Origin: a bacterium
Lineage (GTDB): Bacteria > Planctomycetota > Planctomycetia > Isosphaerales > Isosphaeraceae
Direction: 5' to 3'
DNA: 64,000 nt
NCBI GenBank assembly: GCA_016125085.1
Contig: WGMM01000004.1
Location: 1-64,000 of the forward strand
Of this stretch, positions 41,729 through 50,386 are shown in pieces. The notes under the pieces were generated by a model that saw nothing but the letters and a program-made list of their open reading frames with translations, made no database searches and had not been told where the DNA came from. Both the position numbers and the translations under genes were made by a program. How positions within the stretch are numbered: the stretch's first letter is position 1; every line of letters begins with the position of its first letter.

Positions 41729-44116
41729 TCATTTCCTCACCACCCAAACCTCCGCCACCTGGCAGCCTCGGCCGTTGCCGCCCAGGCCGGGTTCGCGGTT
41801 GAACTTCAGTTCCAGCTTGCCGTCGGCGGTCAGGTCTTTGGGGATCGGGAAGGTCAGTGTCTTGTGCGGATTCGGCTTGGTGATCGGGCCGTGGATCGGG
41901 CGGCCGTCGGCCTCGGCCTGGATCTTCACACGGAAATTGTCGCCGGCGTAGGTCACCTTCAGCTCGTATTCGGCGGTCGGGTCGAGCGTGTCGTAGCGCA
42001 GGACGACGGGCGTGTCGTACATCGCCTGAATGTAGCGGGACCAGGCGATGGGGGCGTCCAGCCGGTATTCGAAGCCGGTGAAGTGGGTGCGGCGGAAGTC
42101 GGTGTCGGAGGAATAAGGCTCAGCATTACGCACAAGGTGGGGCTGGCGCGTGGTGTCGCCCAGGTCGTCGTAATAGCCGCCGGGGCCCGGGGCGGTGCGG
42201 GAGAGCAGGGTTTTCAGGGCGGCCAGGCGTTCCGGCTCGGTGGGAATGGCCGCGATCGATTTCAATTGCGGGATGAGCCAGGGGCGGTCGTTGAGGGGGA
42301 CGTCGATCTGGTCCTGGCTCGTGCCGCGGCCGCGCATGCCGTGGTATTTGACGGTGGCGAGCTGCATTCGGGCGGGGGATTGAAACAGGGCTTCGGCGAG
42401 TTCGTCGGTGCGGCGGCGCAGGTCGGGGGCGACGGTTTCGGTATCGCTGGCGGCGAGAATTGCAATGGCTTTTTCGATGTAGGGGATGGTTTTATTGAGC
42501 GTGGCGGAGCGCAGGACCGATTCGGCCTGGTTCTGGGCGGCGGTTTCGGCGATGGAGCGGCGTTTGAGCCAGGCGTCGTAGATGGCCCTGTATAAGGCCT
42601 GCTGGAACCGCCAGTTGTGAAGTCGTTCGGGGGCGGCGGAGCGTTCCATGTCGAGGAAGCGCTGGAGGGTGTCTTCGATGGCCGAATTGGACACAGCGGG
42701 GGCCTGCCAGTTGCGTTCGAGGCCGAGGAGGCCGTCGGCGAAGGTGTCCTGCACGTCGGGGCCTATAAAGTGGCGGGCGTAGGATTTCAGGATGTCGCGG
42801 ACGTGGGTGTCGGGGTTCCAGCCGAGGGCGGACCAGACGATCTTGTTGACGTCGTCGTGGCAGCCTTCGGAATAGCTGATGAAGCCGATGGTGTGGGGGG
42901 CGTAGGAGCGGTAGATTTCGGCCATGTTGGTGGGCCGGGGGTTGATGACCTCACGGCCCTGGGTGAGGGCGAAGGCGTAGTCCCAGTTCGGCACGGGGTG
43001 CTGGCACATGATGTTGTGCGTGATGTCCGGATAGCCGCGAATGGGGTATTCGGCCGGGATGAGCGCGCGGAGGGTTTTGAGGTCGACCTGGTTCTGGGGG
43101 CCGAAGACGATGCCGGAGAGCCAGGCGGGTTTGGCCTTCATGATGTCGACGAATTCGCCGAACCACTGGCGGTCGAAGCTTTGGGGCGACATCCACATTT
43201 CGGCGCCGGGGTGGTGTTTTTTGAGCGACGCCGTCTGTTTTTCGAGCAGGTTCATCATGTGCACGGGGCGCATGTGGCCGGGGTCGCCGCCGGGGACGAA
43301 GATGACGTCGATACGGGGCAGGGCCTTATAGACGACTTCCCATTCTTTGAGGGCGAATTCGACCTGGGCGGGGTCGGAATAATCGCCGTCGATGGCCGGG
43401 TACCAGATCCAGAGGTCGAGGCCGTAGTCGTCGGCCAGCCGCGACATGAGGGTCATCATCTCGAGCTGGGGGCGGGGGAAGTGTTTGCTGTCGGCGTCGT
43501 CGTCGGAGCGGGGCGGGATGAGTTCGACGGCGTTGGTGCCGAAGGCGATGAGGTCGCGGTAGTATTGTTCCCACTGGCCGATGTCCCAGGCGTCGTAGGA
43601 GTTCGTCTTGGGCCGGTAACCGAGCTGATGGCCGCGCAGGGGTGTGACGGGCGAGGTGGCGAGGGCCAGGGGGGCATCAAGGGTGGCGCGGTCGCGTTCG
43701 AGGCGAAGTTCACGCAGGAGCCGGCCGATGCCGAAGAGGATGCCGCGGTCGTCGTGGCCGACGACATAGATGCGGGCCGGGGTTTCGGTGCTGAGCAGGG
43801 CATAGCCTTCAGGCTTGCGGGCGAGGGGGTGCTTGCGGAGTTCGGTGGGCAGCTGGGCGGCTTCGGACTCGCGGAGGATGACGATTGCGGCAGAGGCTTC
43901 ATGACTGGCGGATTTTTCGACCTTCCAGTGCAGGCGGGTGCGGACGTGCACTTCTTCCACGAGCATCTGCACGGCTTTGTCGTTTTGACGGGTCGGGTTC
44001 GATGGCGGGATGACGCGAGCGTTCGAGAAATCGGCGGCGCGGGCTTCGGAACAGGCGAGAATAGCGAGGCATGCGAAGGCCGCGGGCACGATGCGGGCGG
44101 AAAGTGGGCGGAGCAT
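41729..44116 (-). CDS. Secreted glycoside hydrolase-like protein (GH20-type N-domain, TIM barrel)
   Basis: 795 aa. Signal peptide (ARIVPAAFACLAILACSEARA). Residues about 25-170 resemble the N-terminal domain 2 of GH20/GH67-type enzymes (ILFGIGRLLREL, YALLSTETPARIYVVGHDDRG). The central part looks like a TIM barrel: QWEQYYRDLIAFGTNAVELIPPRSDDDADS, LDLWIWYPAIDGDYSDP, IDVIFVPGGDPGHMRP, AEMWMSPQSFDRQWFGEF, FISYSEGCHDDVNK. The C-terminal about 150 aa are beta-rich (YELKVTYAGDNFRVKIQAEADG), a possible binding module. Substrate unknown; hyaluronidase, alpha-glucuronidase or N-acetylglucosaminidase types are candidates. The start at 44116 marks the signal peptide; the frame extends upstream. Neighbouring genes are also degradative. 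Confidence 0.75.
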   Translation of the reverse strand: MLRPLSARIVPAAFACLAILACSEARAADFSNARVIPPSNPTRQNDKAVQMLVEEVHVRTRLHWKVEKSASHEASAAIVILRESEAAQLPTELRKHPLARKPEGYALLSTETPARIYVVGHDDRGILFGIGRLLRELRLERDRATLDAPLALATSPVTPLRGHQLGYRPKTNSYDAWDIGQWEQYYRDLIAFGTNAVELIPPRSDDDADSKHFPRPQLEMMTLMSRLADDYGLDLWIWYPAIDGDYSDPAQVEFALKEWEVVYKALPRIDVIFVPGGDPGHMRPVHMMNLLEKQTASLKKHHPGAEMWMSPQSFDRQWFGEFVDIMKAKPAWLSGIVFGPQNQVDLKTLRALIPAEYPIRGYPDITHNIMCQHPVPNWDYAFALTQGREVINPRPTNMAEIYRSYAPHTIGFISYSEGCHDDVNKIVWSALGWNPDTHVRDILKSYARHFIGPDVQDTFADGLLGLERNWQAPAVSNSAIEDTLQRFLDMERSAAPERLHNWRFQQALYRAIYDAWLKRRSIAETAAQNQAESVLRSATLNKTIPYIEKAIAILAASDTETVAPDLRRRTDELAEALFQSPARMQLATVKYHGMRGRGTSQDQIDVPLNDRPWLIPQLKSIAAIPTEPERLAALKTLLSRTAPGPGGYYDDLGDTTRQPHLVRNAEPYSSDTDFRRTHFTGFEYRLDAPIAWSRYIQAMYDTPVVLRYDTLDPTAEYELKVTYAGDNFRVKIQAEADGRPIHGPITKPNPHKTLTFPIPKDLTADGKLELKFNREPGLGGNGRGCQVAEVWVVRK

Positions 44117-44304
44117 GGGGGCGTCGATTCCTCGGGGGGATTGGCGGTTGTGCCGATCGCGTGATGCGTTCACGATAACGGAGAACCCTTTTGAGGGCAA
44201 CGGAGGGGCGGAAGCTTGCGACGGACTTCGAATCATGAGAGGATGTCGGGATATCGATAGCGTCCGTACAGATATGAGCCGGGTCGATCGGAAGGGGTAT
44301 GAAG

Positions 44305-44856
44305 ATGGCTGGTTATGGGATTCGTTTGATGTGCGCGGCGCGCACGGTTGTTCTGGCGGCAGCGGTGACCGTGTCGTTCGACGTTTCGGCATCCGCCCAG
44401 GTCAAGCAGACGGAACATACGCTGAAGCTTGAGGAAAAGGCCGCCCGGCCGAAGGCGACGCTGGCCGACGTGAAGCTGCTGGCAGGGCACTGGCAGGGGG
44501 ATTTTCTGGGTGCGAAGGCCGAAGAGCTTTGGCTGCCGCCGGCGGGCGGGGCGATGGCGGGGATTTTTCGGCTTTATGAAGGCGATAAGGTGATGTTTTA
44601 CGAGCTGATGTTACTGGTGGAGGAAGAGGGGAGCGTGTCGATGAAGCTGAAGCATTTTCATGCGGATTTGAAAGGCTGGGAAGAGAAGGACGCGATGAAG
44701 ACCTTCCGGTTCGTGCAGGCGACGCCTGAGGGCGTGTGGTTCGAGGGGCTGACGTTCCTGAAGCAGGCGGACGGGACGCTGAAGGGCTATATCGCGCTGA
44801 AGGGCAAGGACGGATCGGCGCAGGAGGAAGCGTTCGTCTATCGGACGGTCAAATGA
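44305..44856 (+). CDS. Secreted DUF6265-like protein
   Basis: 183 aa. Signal peptide (IRLMCAARTVVLAAAVTVSFDVSASA). A lipocalin-like single domain: LLAGHWQGDFLGAKAEELWL, GGAMAGIFRLYEGDKVMFYELMLLVEEEGSVSMKLKHF and RFVQATPEGVWFEGLTF, the DUF6265 pattern. Function unknown; possibly small-ligand binding. AAGGGG precedes the ATG at 44305 by 7 nt; ATG 44299 is an alternative. Convergent with the MFS gene, overlapping it by 8 bp. Confidence 0.8.
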   Translation: MAGYGIRLMCAARTVVLAAAVTVSFDVSASAQVKQTEHTLKLEEKAARPKATLADVKLLAGHWQGDFLGAKAEELWLPPAGGAMAGIFRLYEGDKVMFYELMLLVEEEGSVSMKLKHFHADLKGWEEKDAMKTFRFVQATPEGVWFEGLTFLKQADGTLKGYIALKGKDGSAQEEAFVYRTVK

Positions 44857-46213
44857 AATCGACCGATTCGGTTCGAGCGTGATCGACGTCATCCGGAATC
44901 GGTTCCGGTGATTTCGAATCGATGGCATTCGTGTTCGATCGCCGCATGAGTCTTGCGACGGTGGCGAAGGTGATGGCCGAGGCGGCGATCAGGAAAAACG
45001 CCGGGGCGAGATCTTCGCGCGATTTGGCGACGAGGTAGCTGGCGGCCATGGGTGTGGTGCCGCCGATCAGGCCGACGCAGACATTGAAACCGACGGAAAG
45101 CACGGTGCATCTGGCCCGGGCGGGCAGAACGCTGACGACCAGCGACGGATAAGCGGCCTGATAGGGGGCGAGGATGGCGACGAAGCCGAGTTCGCCGGCG
45201 AGATCGAGCCAGTAATTCGGGTGATGGATCAGCCAGAACAGCGGGTAGGAGAAAACCACGCCTGCGAGCGAGGCCCAGAAGACGATACGGCCGGGGCCGA
45301 CGCGGTCCGCCAGGTGCCCGAAGAACGGAATGGCCAGGACAAGGCAGATCATGCTGAAGGTGTTGATTTCGAGGGCGTCGGCCAGGGGCATGCGCACGTT
45401 CAGAGTGAGATATGTCGTCAGGTAGACGAAGACAAGATAGAAGCCCACGGAGCCCATGACGATGATGCCCGAGACATGCAGCATGTCTCGCCAGTGGTGG
45501 ACGAACGCGGCCTTGAGGGGCGGGGTCTGGTCAGGGTCCTCGGCGGCGGGTTCTTCAGGCAGATGATTACGAATGGCAAGCCCGGCCAGGCCGACGGCCA
45601 GCCCCATGATCATGGGTACGCGCCAGCCCCAGGCTGCGACTTGTTCAGGCGTAAGCGCGTGGTTGAGGATCATGCCGACGGCCGAGCCTGCCAGCGTGCC
45701 GCCCGTGGCGCCGGCGGGGCCCCAGCTGCCGGCGAACGACTTTTTGCCCGGCGGGGCATGCTCAACGAGATAGAGCAGGCTGGTGGAGAACTCGCCGCCG
45801 ACGGACATGCCCTGCAGCATGCGCATGAGCACCAGCAGCACGGAAGCCGCCGGGCCGATCGTGGCATAGCCGGGCAGGATGCCGATGACGAACGTGGGAA
45901 AGGCCATGAGGAGGACGGAGAGCGTCATGGCGAGCCGGCGGCCGCGGCTGTCGGCGATGTGGCCGAAGACGACGGCACCGACGGGACGCATGAGGAACCC
46001 GGCGGCGAACGCTCCGAAGGCGGCGATCAGGCTGGTGACTGGGTCTTTCGAAGGGAAGAACACCTGGCCGATTTCATGAGCGAAGAAGCCGTAGACGGCG
46101 AAATCGTACCATTCGAGCACGTTGCCGATCGTGCCGGCGACGATCAGCCGCTTGTGGTGCGATTCGAATTCGGCGTAGCTCGCCGCTGGTTCCGGTGTGT
46201 CGGTCGGGTTCAT
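44849..46213 (-). CDS. MFS transporter, metabolite:H+ symporter type
   Basis: 454 aa with about 12 TM helices. Family marks are GTIGNVLEWYDFAVYGFFAHEIGQVFFP, FLMRPVGAVVFGHIADSRGRRLAMTL (the motif A region) and MRMLQGMSVGGEFSTSLLYLVEHAP, characteristic of the ProP/KgtP/citrate-proton symporter group. It should import an organic acid or osmolyte; the substrate is not readable. The ATG at 46213 is chosen as the family-like start; the open frame reaches 46390. It is divergent from the lyase-like gene at 46536 and may take up breakdown products of the surrounding enzymes. Confidence 0.9.
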   Translation of the reverse strand: MNPTDTPEPAASYAEFESHHKRLIVAGTIGNVLEWYDFAVYGFFAHEIGQVFFPSKDPVTSLIAAFGAFAAGFLMRPVGAVVFGHIADSRGRRLAMTLSVLLMAFPTFVIGILPGYATIGPAASVLLVLMRMLQGMSVGGEFSTSLLYLVEHAPPGKKSFAGSWGPAGATGGTLAGSAVGMILNHALTPEQVAAWGWRVPMIMGLAVGLAGLAIRNHLPEEPAAEDPDQTPPLKAAFVHHWRDMLHVSGIIVMGSVGFYLVFVYLTTYLTLNVRMPLADALEINTFSMICLVLAIPFFGHLADRVGPGRIVFWASLAGVVFSYPLFWLIHHPNYWLDLAGELGFVAILAPYQAAYPSLVVSVLPARARCTVLSVGFNVCVGLIGGTTPMAASYLVAKSREDLAPAFFLIAASAITFATVARLMRRSNTNAIDSKSPEPIPDDVDHARTESVDFI

Positions 46214-46535
46214 GCGGTTGCCGTTCGAAATGGGGCGAATCTCTGGAGCCGCGACACGCCCTGTGGGGTGCGAAATCGTCGATGTGGTTGAGTGGCCTGA
46301 TCGCTGGGAATCATAAACGAAGATCGAGCGGAATCCGAGGGTAAGTGCCGGAATGGGCGATCTTTTGGGCTGATTGTGCGGAATTGTCATCGAATTTGTG
46401 CGAATTTCGGATCGGTCGAGTTTCGAAGTCGGGCATTTCCGGCGATTCGTTGGGCCGGATCGGGCTGAACGATTGATCCGATCGGCTGGACGATGTAGGT
46501 TGGGCGGCGGATTCGATCAGTCGAAAAGGGCGAAC
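46214..46535. other. Divergent intergenic region
   Basis: 322 bp with no hairpin or operator recognised. Presumably carries promoters for both the symporter and the lyase-like gene. Confidence 0.4.
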
Positions 46536-49028
46536 ATGAACGACGGACAGCGCAACAAGGCCAGGGCAATCGCAGGTGGGAATCGTGGAAAGCGGCCCGA
46601 AACGGCTTGCGCGAAACCTGTCGGAGACGCTGGCAGTGCAATTCGCGATGGATCGACCCTCGGCAGAAAGGGGGCGTTCGGGCGGTTAACGCATGTGGAA
46701 TTCCGAAGACTTGTGATGACCGGAGCATTGGTCCTGGCGAGCGTTTTCACCTCTCGCGGCATGGCGGCCGAGAGCATGACGATGGTGGTGACACCGGCGG
46801 CGGCGGGGGCTCATTTCGTGCGGGTGTCGGTGCCGTTGCCGCGAGGGATGCTCGGTGCGGGCGATTCGCTGAAAGTCGAATCCACGGGCACCGAAGCGAA
46901 GCCTGCCGGTGTGCGAGTCGTGACCTGGTATCCGGAAAGCACGGAAACGGGTTCGAAACGCACCGCCCGGCGGGCGATCGTGTCATTTCCCTGGAATTTC
47001 GCGGATACGAGACCAGTCGAATTTCGGATGACCGTGATTCAAGGGTCGAAGTTTCCGGAGAATGCAGCGCCGCCGGTCGAAATCGAAGTGGCGGATGATC
47101 AGGTCCGGCTGACATGGCCCGGCCGCGATCCGATGGAATTGCGACTGGATGTGCCGCCGCGTGTGGCGAAAGACGGTGTGCGTCATGAAGTCGTCGAAAG
47201 CCATTCGGCTTATCGCTGGGAACGGTTTCATTTCGATGACCCGAACTGGCCGCGGATCATCGAAACGCGTGCCGATGCGGCTGGCGGGGTGGTGGTCGTG
47301 GCGCACCTTCAGCGGCGTGATCCGGCCGGGGATTTCGCACCCGGGGTCAGCTGGCGAATGCGAACTCGTGCGAAGAATGTACGATTTCAGGCAGGGGGCG
47401 AATCAGGCGAAATCGAGGCGGATGGCTGGAATCATGGTTTCGAAAAGGGCGAAACTGCAACTTGCATGATCGACGACTCTCTCGCGATATATCATCCTGC
47501 CGGGCCGATGAACCGCCGTGGCGGGATGGAATGGAAGAAAACCGGGCCGGGCGAATGGAATTATCGATACGTTCGGTGCCGTGCGGAGGACGAAGTGCCG
47601 ATGCAGCCGATGTCGTGGATGAGAGCCGAAATCGTCATCGGTCCTGAAACGGCTGCGAGATTGACCGCGACGCTGAGTTCGCCGCATCAGGCGAAATTCG
47701 GCCCGGATCGTTGGAATCCGCTTTATGGTGAGATGCAATTGTTGCCCGAATTGCCTCATGTGCTCGATCGACTGGTGAAATATCATCAGGATGCCGTGGT
47801 GCGAAGTGCTGCCGTCGGCGACGATTTCGGGAACGTGACGGGCTATTCCGACAGCTCTCCGCATGGCGGAACGTTCGGCATGAACCGGCTGAATCATGGC
47901 GCGGCGATTTTCGAAGACTTTCGGCGCAGCGGTGATCCGCGGCTTCGTGAAACAGGGCTTGCCTGGTGCGACAATTTTTACGACCGATCGATCTGGTGGG
48001 GTTCCGACAAAATAGGCGGCACAAGATACAACAATCTCGCGGCAAATCAGCAAAAACCTCCGAACGATCGCTACATGTGGCGTTCGAACGATTCGGTCAG
48101 TTTCTGTACGAAGGGTTATGACTGCTTTTTCCTGGCCTGGGAGGAGACTGGCGACCCGCGCATGCTGGAAGCCCTTCAGGCTCAGGTGAACTATGCGGCC
48201 AGCCATTTGCACGCGTATCAGACCACTTGCCGAAATGTCGGTGATGTGCGAGATTTCCTGAATTTATACGAATGGACGGGAGAGCGGCGCTATCTGGACG
48301 AAGCCCTTCGGCTGTTTCGGGAGTTGCGGACGCGGCTTTCGCGTGATCGCCTGTTTTCCGAGGGCGGCGATCCCCTGGAGCCGGAATTGCCCTTCATCGA
48401 GGATGATCAGCGTGGACACAAGCACAGCTACTCCAAGCCATATATCATCGGTTACGCACTGGCGGGCCTGCCGGACTTGATTGCATATGCCCCGGATGAG
48501 CCTGAATTGAAAGAGACGGTTCGTGCGGTGGCGGACTTTCTGGCGGGCTCGGTCGATCCCGCTGGCGGGTGGCGATATCCGCATCCGCGATCGAGTTCCG
48601 TGCTGATGAGTCAGGGCATCGAGCCTGCATGGCAATTGACACGGGCCGCCAAAGTGGTTGGCCCTGAACGTCGCTGGCTGGATGCGATCGAAACGGTGCT
48701 GAGAGCGAGAATTCATGGCTGGCAGCGTACGGGAATGATTCTCAGCGGTCTGGAAGGCTGGGAAATCTCGACCGGCAAGGTGAAGAACCGCGATGAACTT
48801 TATGGCATGTACCGCAAGCCAGAGGACCGAAACCCGGAGCGAGACTATCGGGAGGGCCGAATCGGTTACGGCGGGGCACCGCCCGAGGGGATCGTCTATT
48901 TCGCCGAAGTGCTGGCGTTTTATCTCAAGCACCGGCTAGTGGAGAGACTGCTGACTGAGCCAGGGCCGGAGGAACCGCTCGGCCAGATCCTGAAGCGATC
49001 ACCGAAGGAATCGCCACAGGTGCGATGA
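46536..49028 (+). CDS. Secreted six-hairpin glycosidase/polysaccharide-lyase-like protein
   Basis: 830 aa. A basic N-terminal extension of about 60 aa precedes a signal-like segment (VMTGALVLASVFTSRGMAAES). The N-terminal about 330 aa are beta-rich (FVRVSVPLPRGML, GVRVVTWYPESTETGSKR), resembling the RIFT-barrel region of PcRGLX/YetA-type exo-rhamnogalacturonan lyases. The C-terminal half is helical with an (alpha/alpha)6-barrel look: FEDFRRSGDPRLRETGLAWCDNFYD, DCFFLAWEETGDPRMLEALQAQVNY, DFLNLYEWTGERRYLDEALRLFRELR, LPDLIAYAPDEPEL. Probable extracellular polysaccharide degradation. AAAGGG precedes the ATG at good spacing. It lies 34 bp before the hydrolase gene, likely one operon. Confidence 0.72.
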   Translation: MNDGQRNKARAIAGGNRGKRPETACAKPVGDAGSAIRDGSTLGRKGAFGRLTHVEFRRLVMTGALVLASVFTSRGMAAESMTMVVTPAAAGAHFVRVSVPLPRGMLGAGDSLKVESTGTEAKPAGVRVVTWYPESTETGSKRTARRAIVSFPWNFADTRPVEFRMTVIQGSKFPENAAPPVEIEVADDQVRLTWPGRDPMELRLDVPPRVAKDGVRHEVVESHSAYRWERFHFDDPNWPRIIETRADAAGGVVVVAHLQRRDPAGDFAPGVSWRMRTRAKNVRFQAGGESGEIEADGWNHGFEKGETATCMIDDSLAIYHPAGPMNRRGGMEWKKTGPGEWNYRYVRCRAEDEVPMQPMSWMRAEIVIGPETAARLTATLSSPHQAKFGPDRWNPLYGEMQLLPELPHVLDRLVKYHQDAVVRSAAVGDDFGNVTGYSDSSPHGGTFGMNRLNHGAAIFEDFRRSGDPRLRETGLAWCDNFYDRSIWWGSDKIGGTRYNNLAANQQKPPNDRYMWRSNDSVSFCTKGYDCFFLAWEETGDPRMLEALQAQVNYAASHLHAYQTTCRNVGDVRDFLNLYEWTGERRYLDEALRLFRELRTRLSRDRLFSEGGDPLEPELPFIEDDQRGHKHSYSKPYIIGYALAGLPDLIAYAPDEPELKETVRAVADFLAGSVDPAGGWRYPHPRSSSVLMSQGIEPAWQLTRAAKVVGPERRWLDAIETVLRARIHGWQRTGMILSGLEGWEISTGKVKNRDELYGMYRKPEDRNPERDYREGRIGYGGAPPEGIVYFAEVLAFYLKHRLVERLLTEPGPEEPLGQILKRSPKESPQVR

Positions 49029-49062
49029 CACTGACAATTGCATTTGCGAACGAGGCACAGCG

Positions 49063-50331
49063 ATGGATTCACGACGTGACTTTCTCGGCAGGATTTCCGC
49101 GGCTGCGATGACCGCTTCCGTTTTGGGGCATGAGGCGCCGGCAGAAGCCGCCAGGCCCGCCGATGACGGACACGTGCTGCCATTGCCTTCCGGCCCGGCC
49201 GATTCGACGCTGGGTTCGCTCTATCCGATGCTGAAACGGCATCTGGACAAGCTCACGTTTCCGCTATCGTTCACCGGCAAGAACTTCACCGATTATCGGG
49301 AATGGCAGAAACAGGGGCGGGCGAAGGTCGAAGAACTGCTGATTTACAGGCCCGAGCCTTGTGATCCTCAGCCGGAAATCGTCAGGAAAACGGAACGAGA
49401 CGGATATGTTCAGGAGGATCTGTCGTTCCGCACGTCGCCCGAAATTCGTGTGCCGGCCAGCCTTCTGATCCCCACAAAAATGCAATCGCCGGGGCCTGCT
49501 CTTGTGGCACTGCATGATCATGGGGCATTTTATCTGTGGGGCCGTGAAAAGCTCATCGAGAACGACACCGAGCACCCTGTGCTGACCGATTTCAAAGGCC
49601 GCTATTATGGGGGCAGAAGCGTCGCTTCGGAGCTTGCCAGGCGAGGTTATGTGGTGCTGGTGATCGATATGTTCTACTGGGGCGAGCGCCGGATGATTCT
49701 GGACGACGACCCGGCCGATTGGCGTGAACGGCCCGCGACGCTCACGCCTCAGCGAATTCAGGAATTCCATTCCCGTGCCAGTGCCAATGAGCAGTTCGCG
49801 GCCCGGGCACTGATGGTTTCAGGCCTGACCTGGCCAGGGATCATGTTATGGGACGACCGCCGGTCGGTCGATTATCTGCTGACACGGCCCGAGGTCGATC
49901 CGAACCGCGTGGGCTGCGTCGGATTATCGGTAGGCGGTTTGCGTTCGATGTATCTGGCGGCCATGGACGAGCGGATTCGCGCGGCGGTCGTGTGCGGCTG
50001 GATGGCATCGTTTCCGGCACAGATCAAGTCGCACCTTCGAAATTCGATCGGCTTCACGAAATTGATACCGGGCCTGAGCCGCTGGATGGACTATCCCGAC
50101 GTGGCCGCATTGGCGATGCCGGCGGCGATGCTGGTGATCAACGGCAGAAAGGACTCTCTATTCGAACCGGCGGGGGTTCAGGCCAGCTTCGACAAGCTTA
50201 CGGCCTGCTACGATAAGGCAGGGCTGGGCGATCGGTTTCGAGCGTCGTGGTACGACACGCCGCACGAATTCAATCGCGAAATGCAGACGGAAGCCTTCGC
50301 CTGGCTCGACCGCTGGCTGAAGGCGAACTGA
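49063..50331 (+). CDS. Tat-exported alpha/beta hydrolase (acetyl esterase/dienelactone-hydrolase-like)
   Basis: 422 aa. Tat leader DSRRDFLGRISAAAMTASVLG. An alpha/beta-hydrolase core: GPALVALHDHGAFYLWGREK, ELARRGYVVLVIDMFYWGERR, nucleophile elbow VGLSVGGLRSM (Ser), AAMLVINGRKDSLF (acid region) and SWYDTPHEFNREMQ (His). The set matches carbohydrate-acetyl-esterase/dienelactone-hydrolase-type enzymes of planctomycete degradation loci. GAGG precedes the ATG. Co-transcribed with the lyase-like gene 34 bp upstream; it may remove ester groups from the same polysaccharide. Confidence 0.85.
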   Translation: MDSRRDFLGRISAAAMTASVLGHEAPAEAARPADDGHVLPLPSGPADSTLGSLYPMLKRHLDKLTFPLSFTGKNFTDYREWQKQGRAKVEELLIYRPEPCDPQPEIVRKTERDGYVQEDLSFRTSPEIRVPASLLIPTKMQSPGPALVALHDHGAFYLWGREKLIENDTEHPVLTDFKGRYYGGRSVASELARRGYVVLVIDMFYWGERRMILDDDPADWRERPATLTPQRIQEFHSRASANEQFAARALMVSGLTWPGIMLWDDRRSVDYLLTRPEVDPNRVGCVGLSVGGLRSMYLAAMDERIRAAVVCGWMASFPAQIKSHLRNSIGFTKLIPGLSRWMDYPDVAALAMPAAMLVINGRKDSLFEPAGVQASFDKLTACYDKAGLGDRFRASWYDTPHEFNREMQTEAFAWLDRWLKAN

Positions 50332-50363
50332 CTGCATTTCGTTTCGATGATCGCCTGCCCTGG

Positions 50364-50384
50364 CATTCGCGACGATCGCGAATG
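50364..50384. terminator. Hairpin between convergent genes
   Basis: CATTCGCG-ACGAT-CGCGAATG, 8-bp perfect stem, between the hydrolase (ends 50331) and the ceramidase (ends 50387). No T-tract either side, so it is only a possible bidirectional terminator. Confidence 0.4.
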
Positions 50385-50386
50385 TC

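Noticed and set aside
42617..44164. 515-codon plus frame
   Set aside because: Antisense of the glycosidase-like gene, dominated by Gly/Val/Asp codon artefacts.
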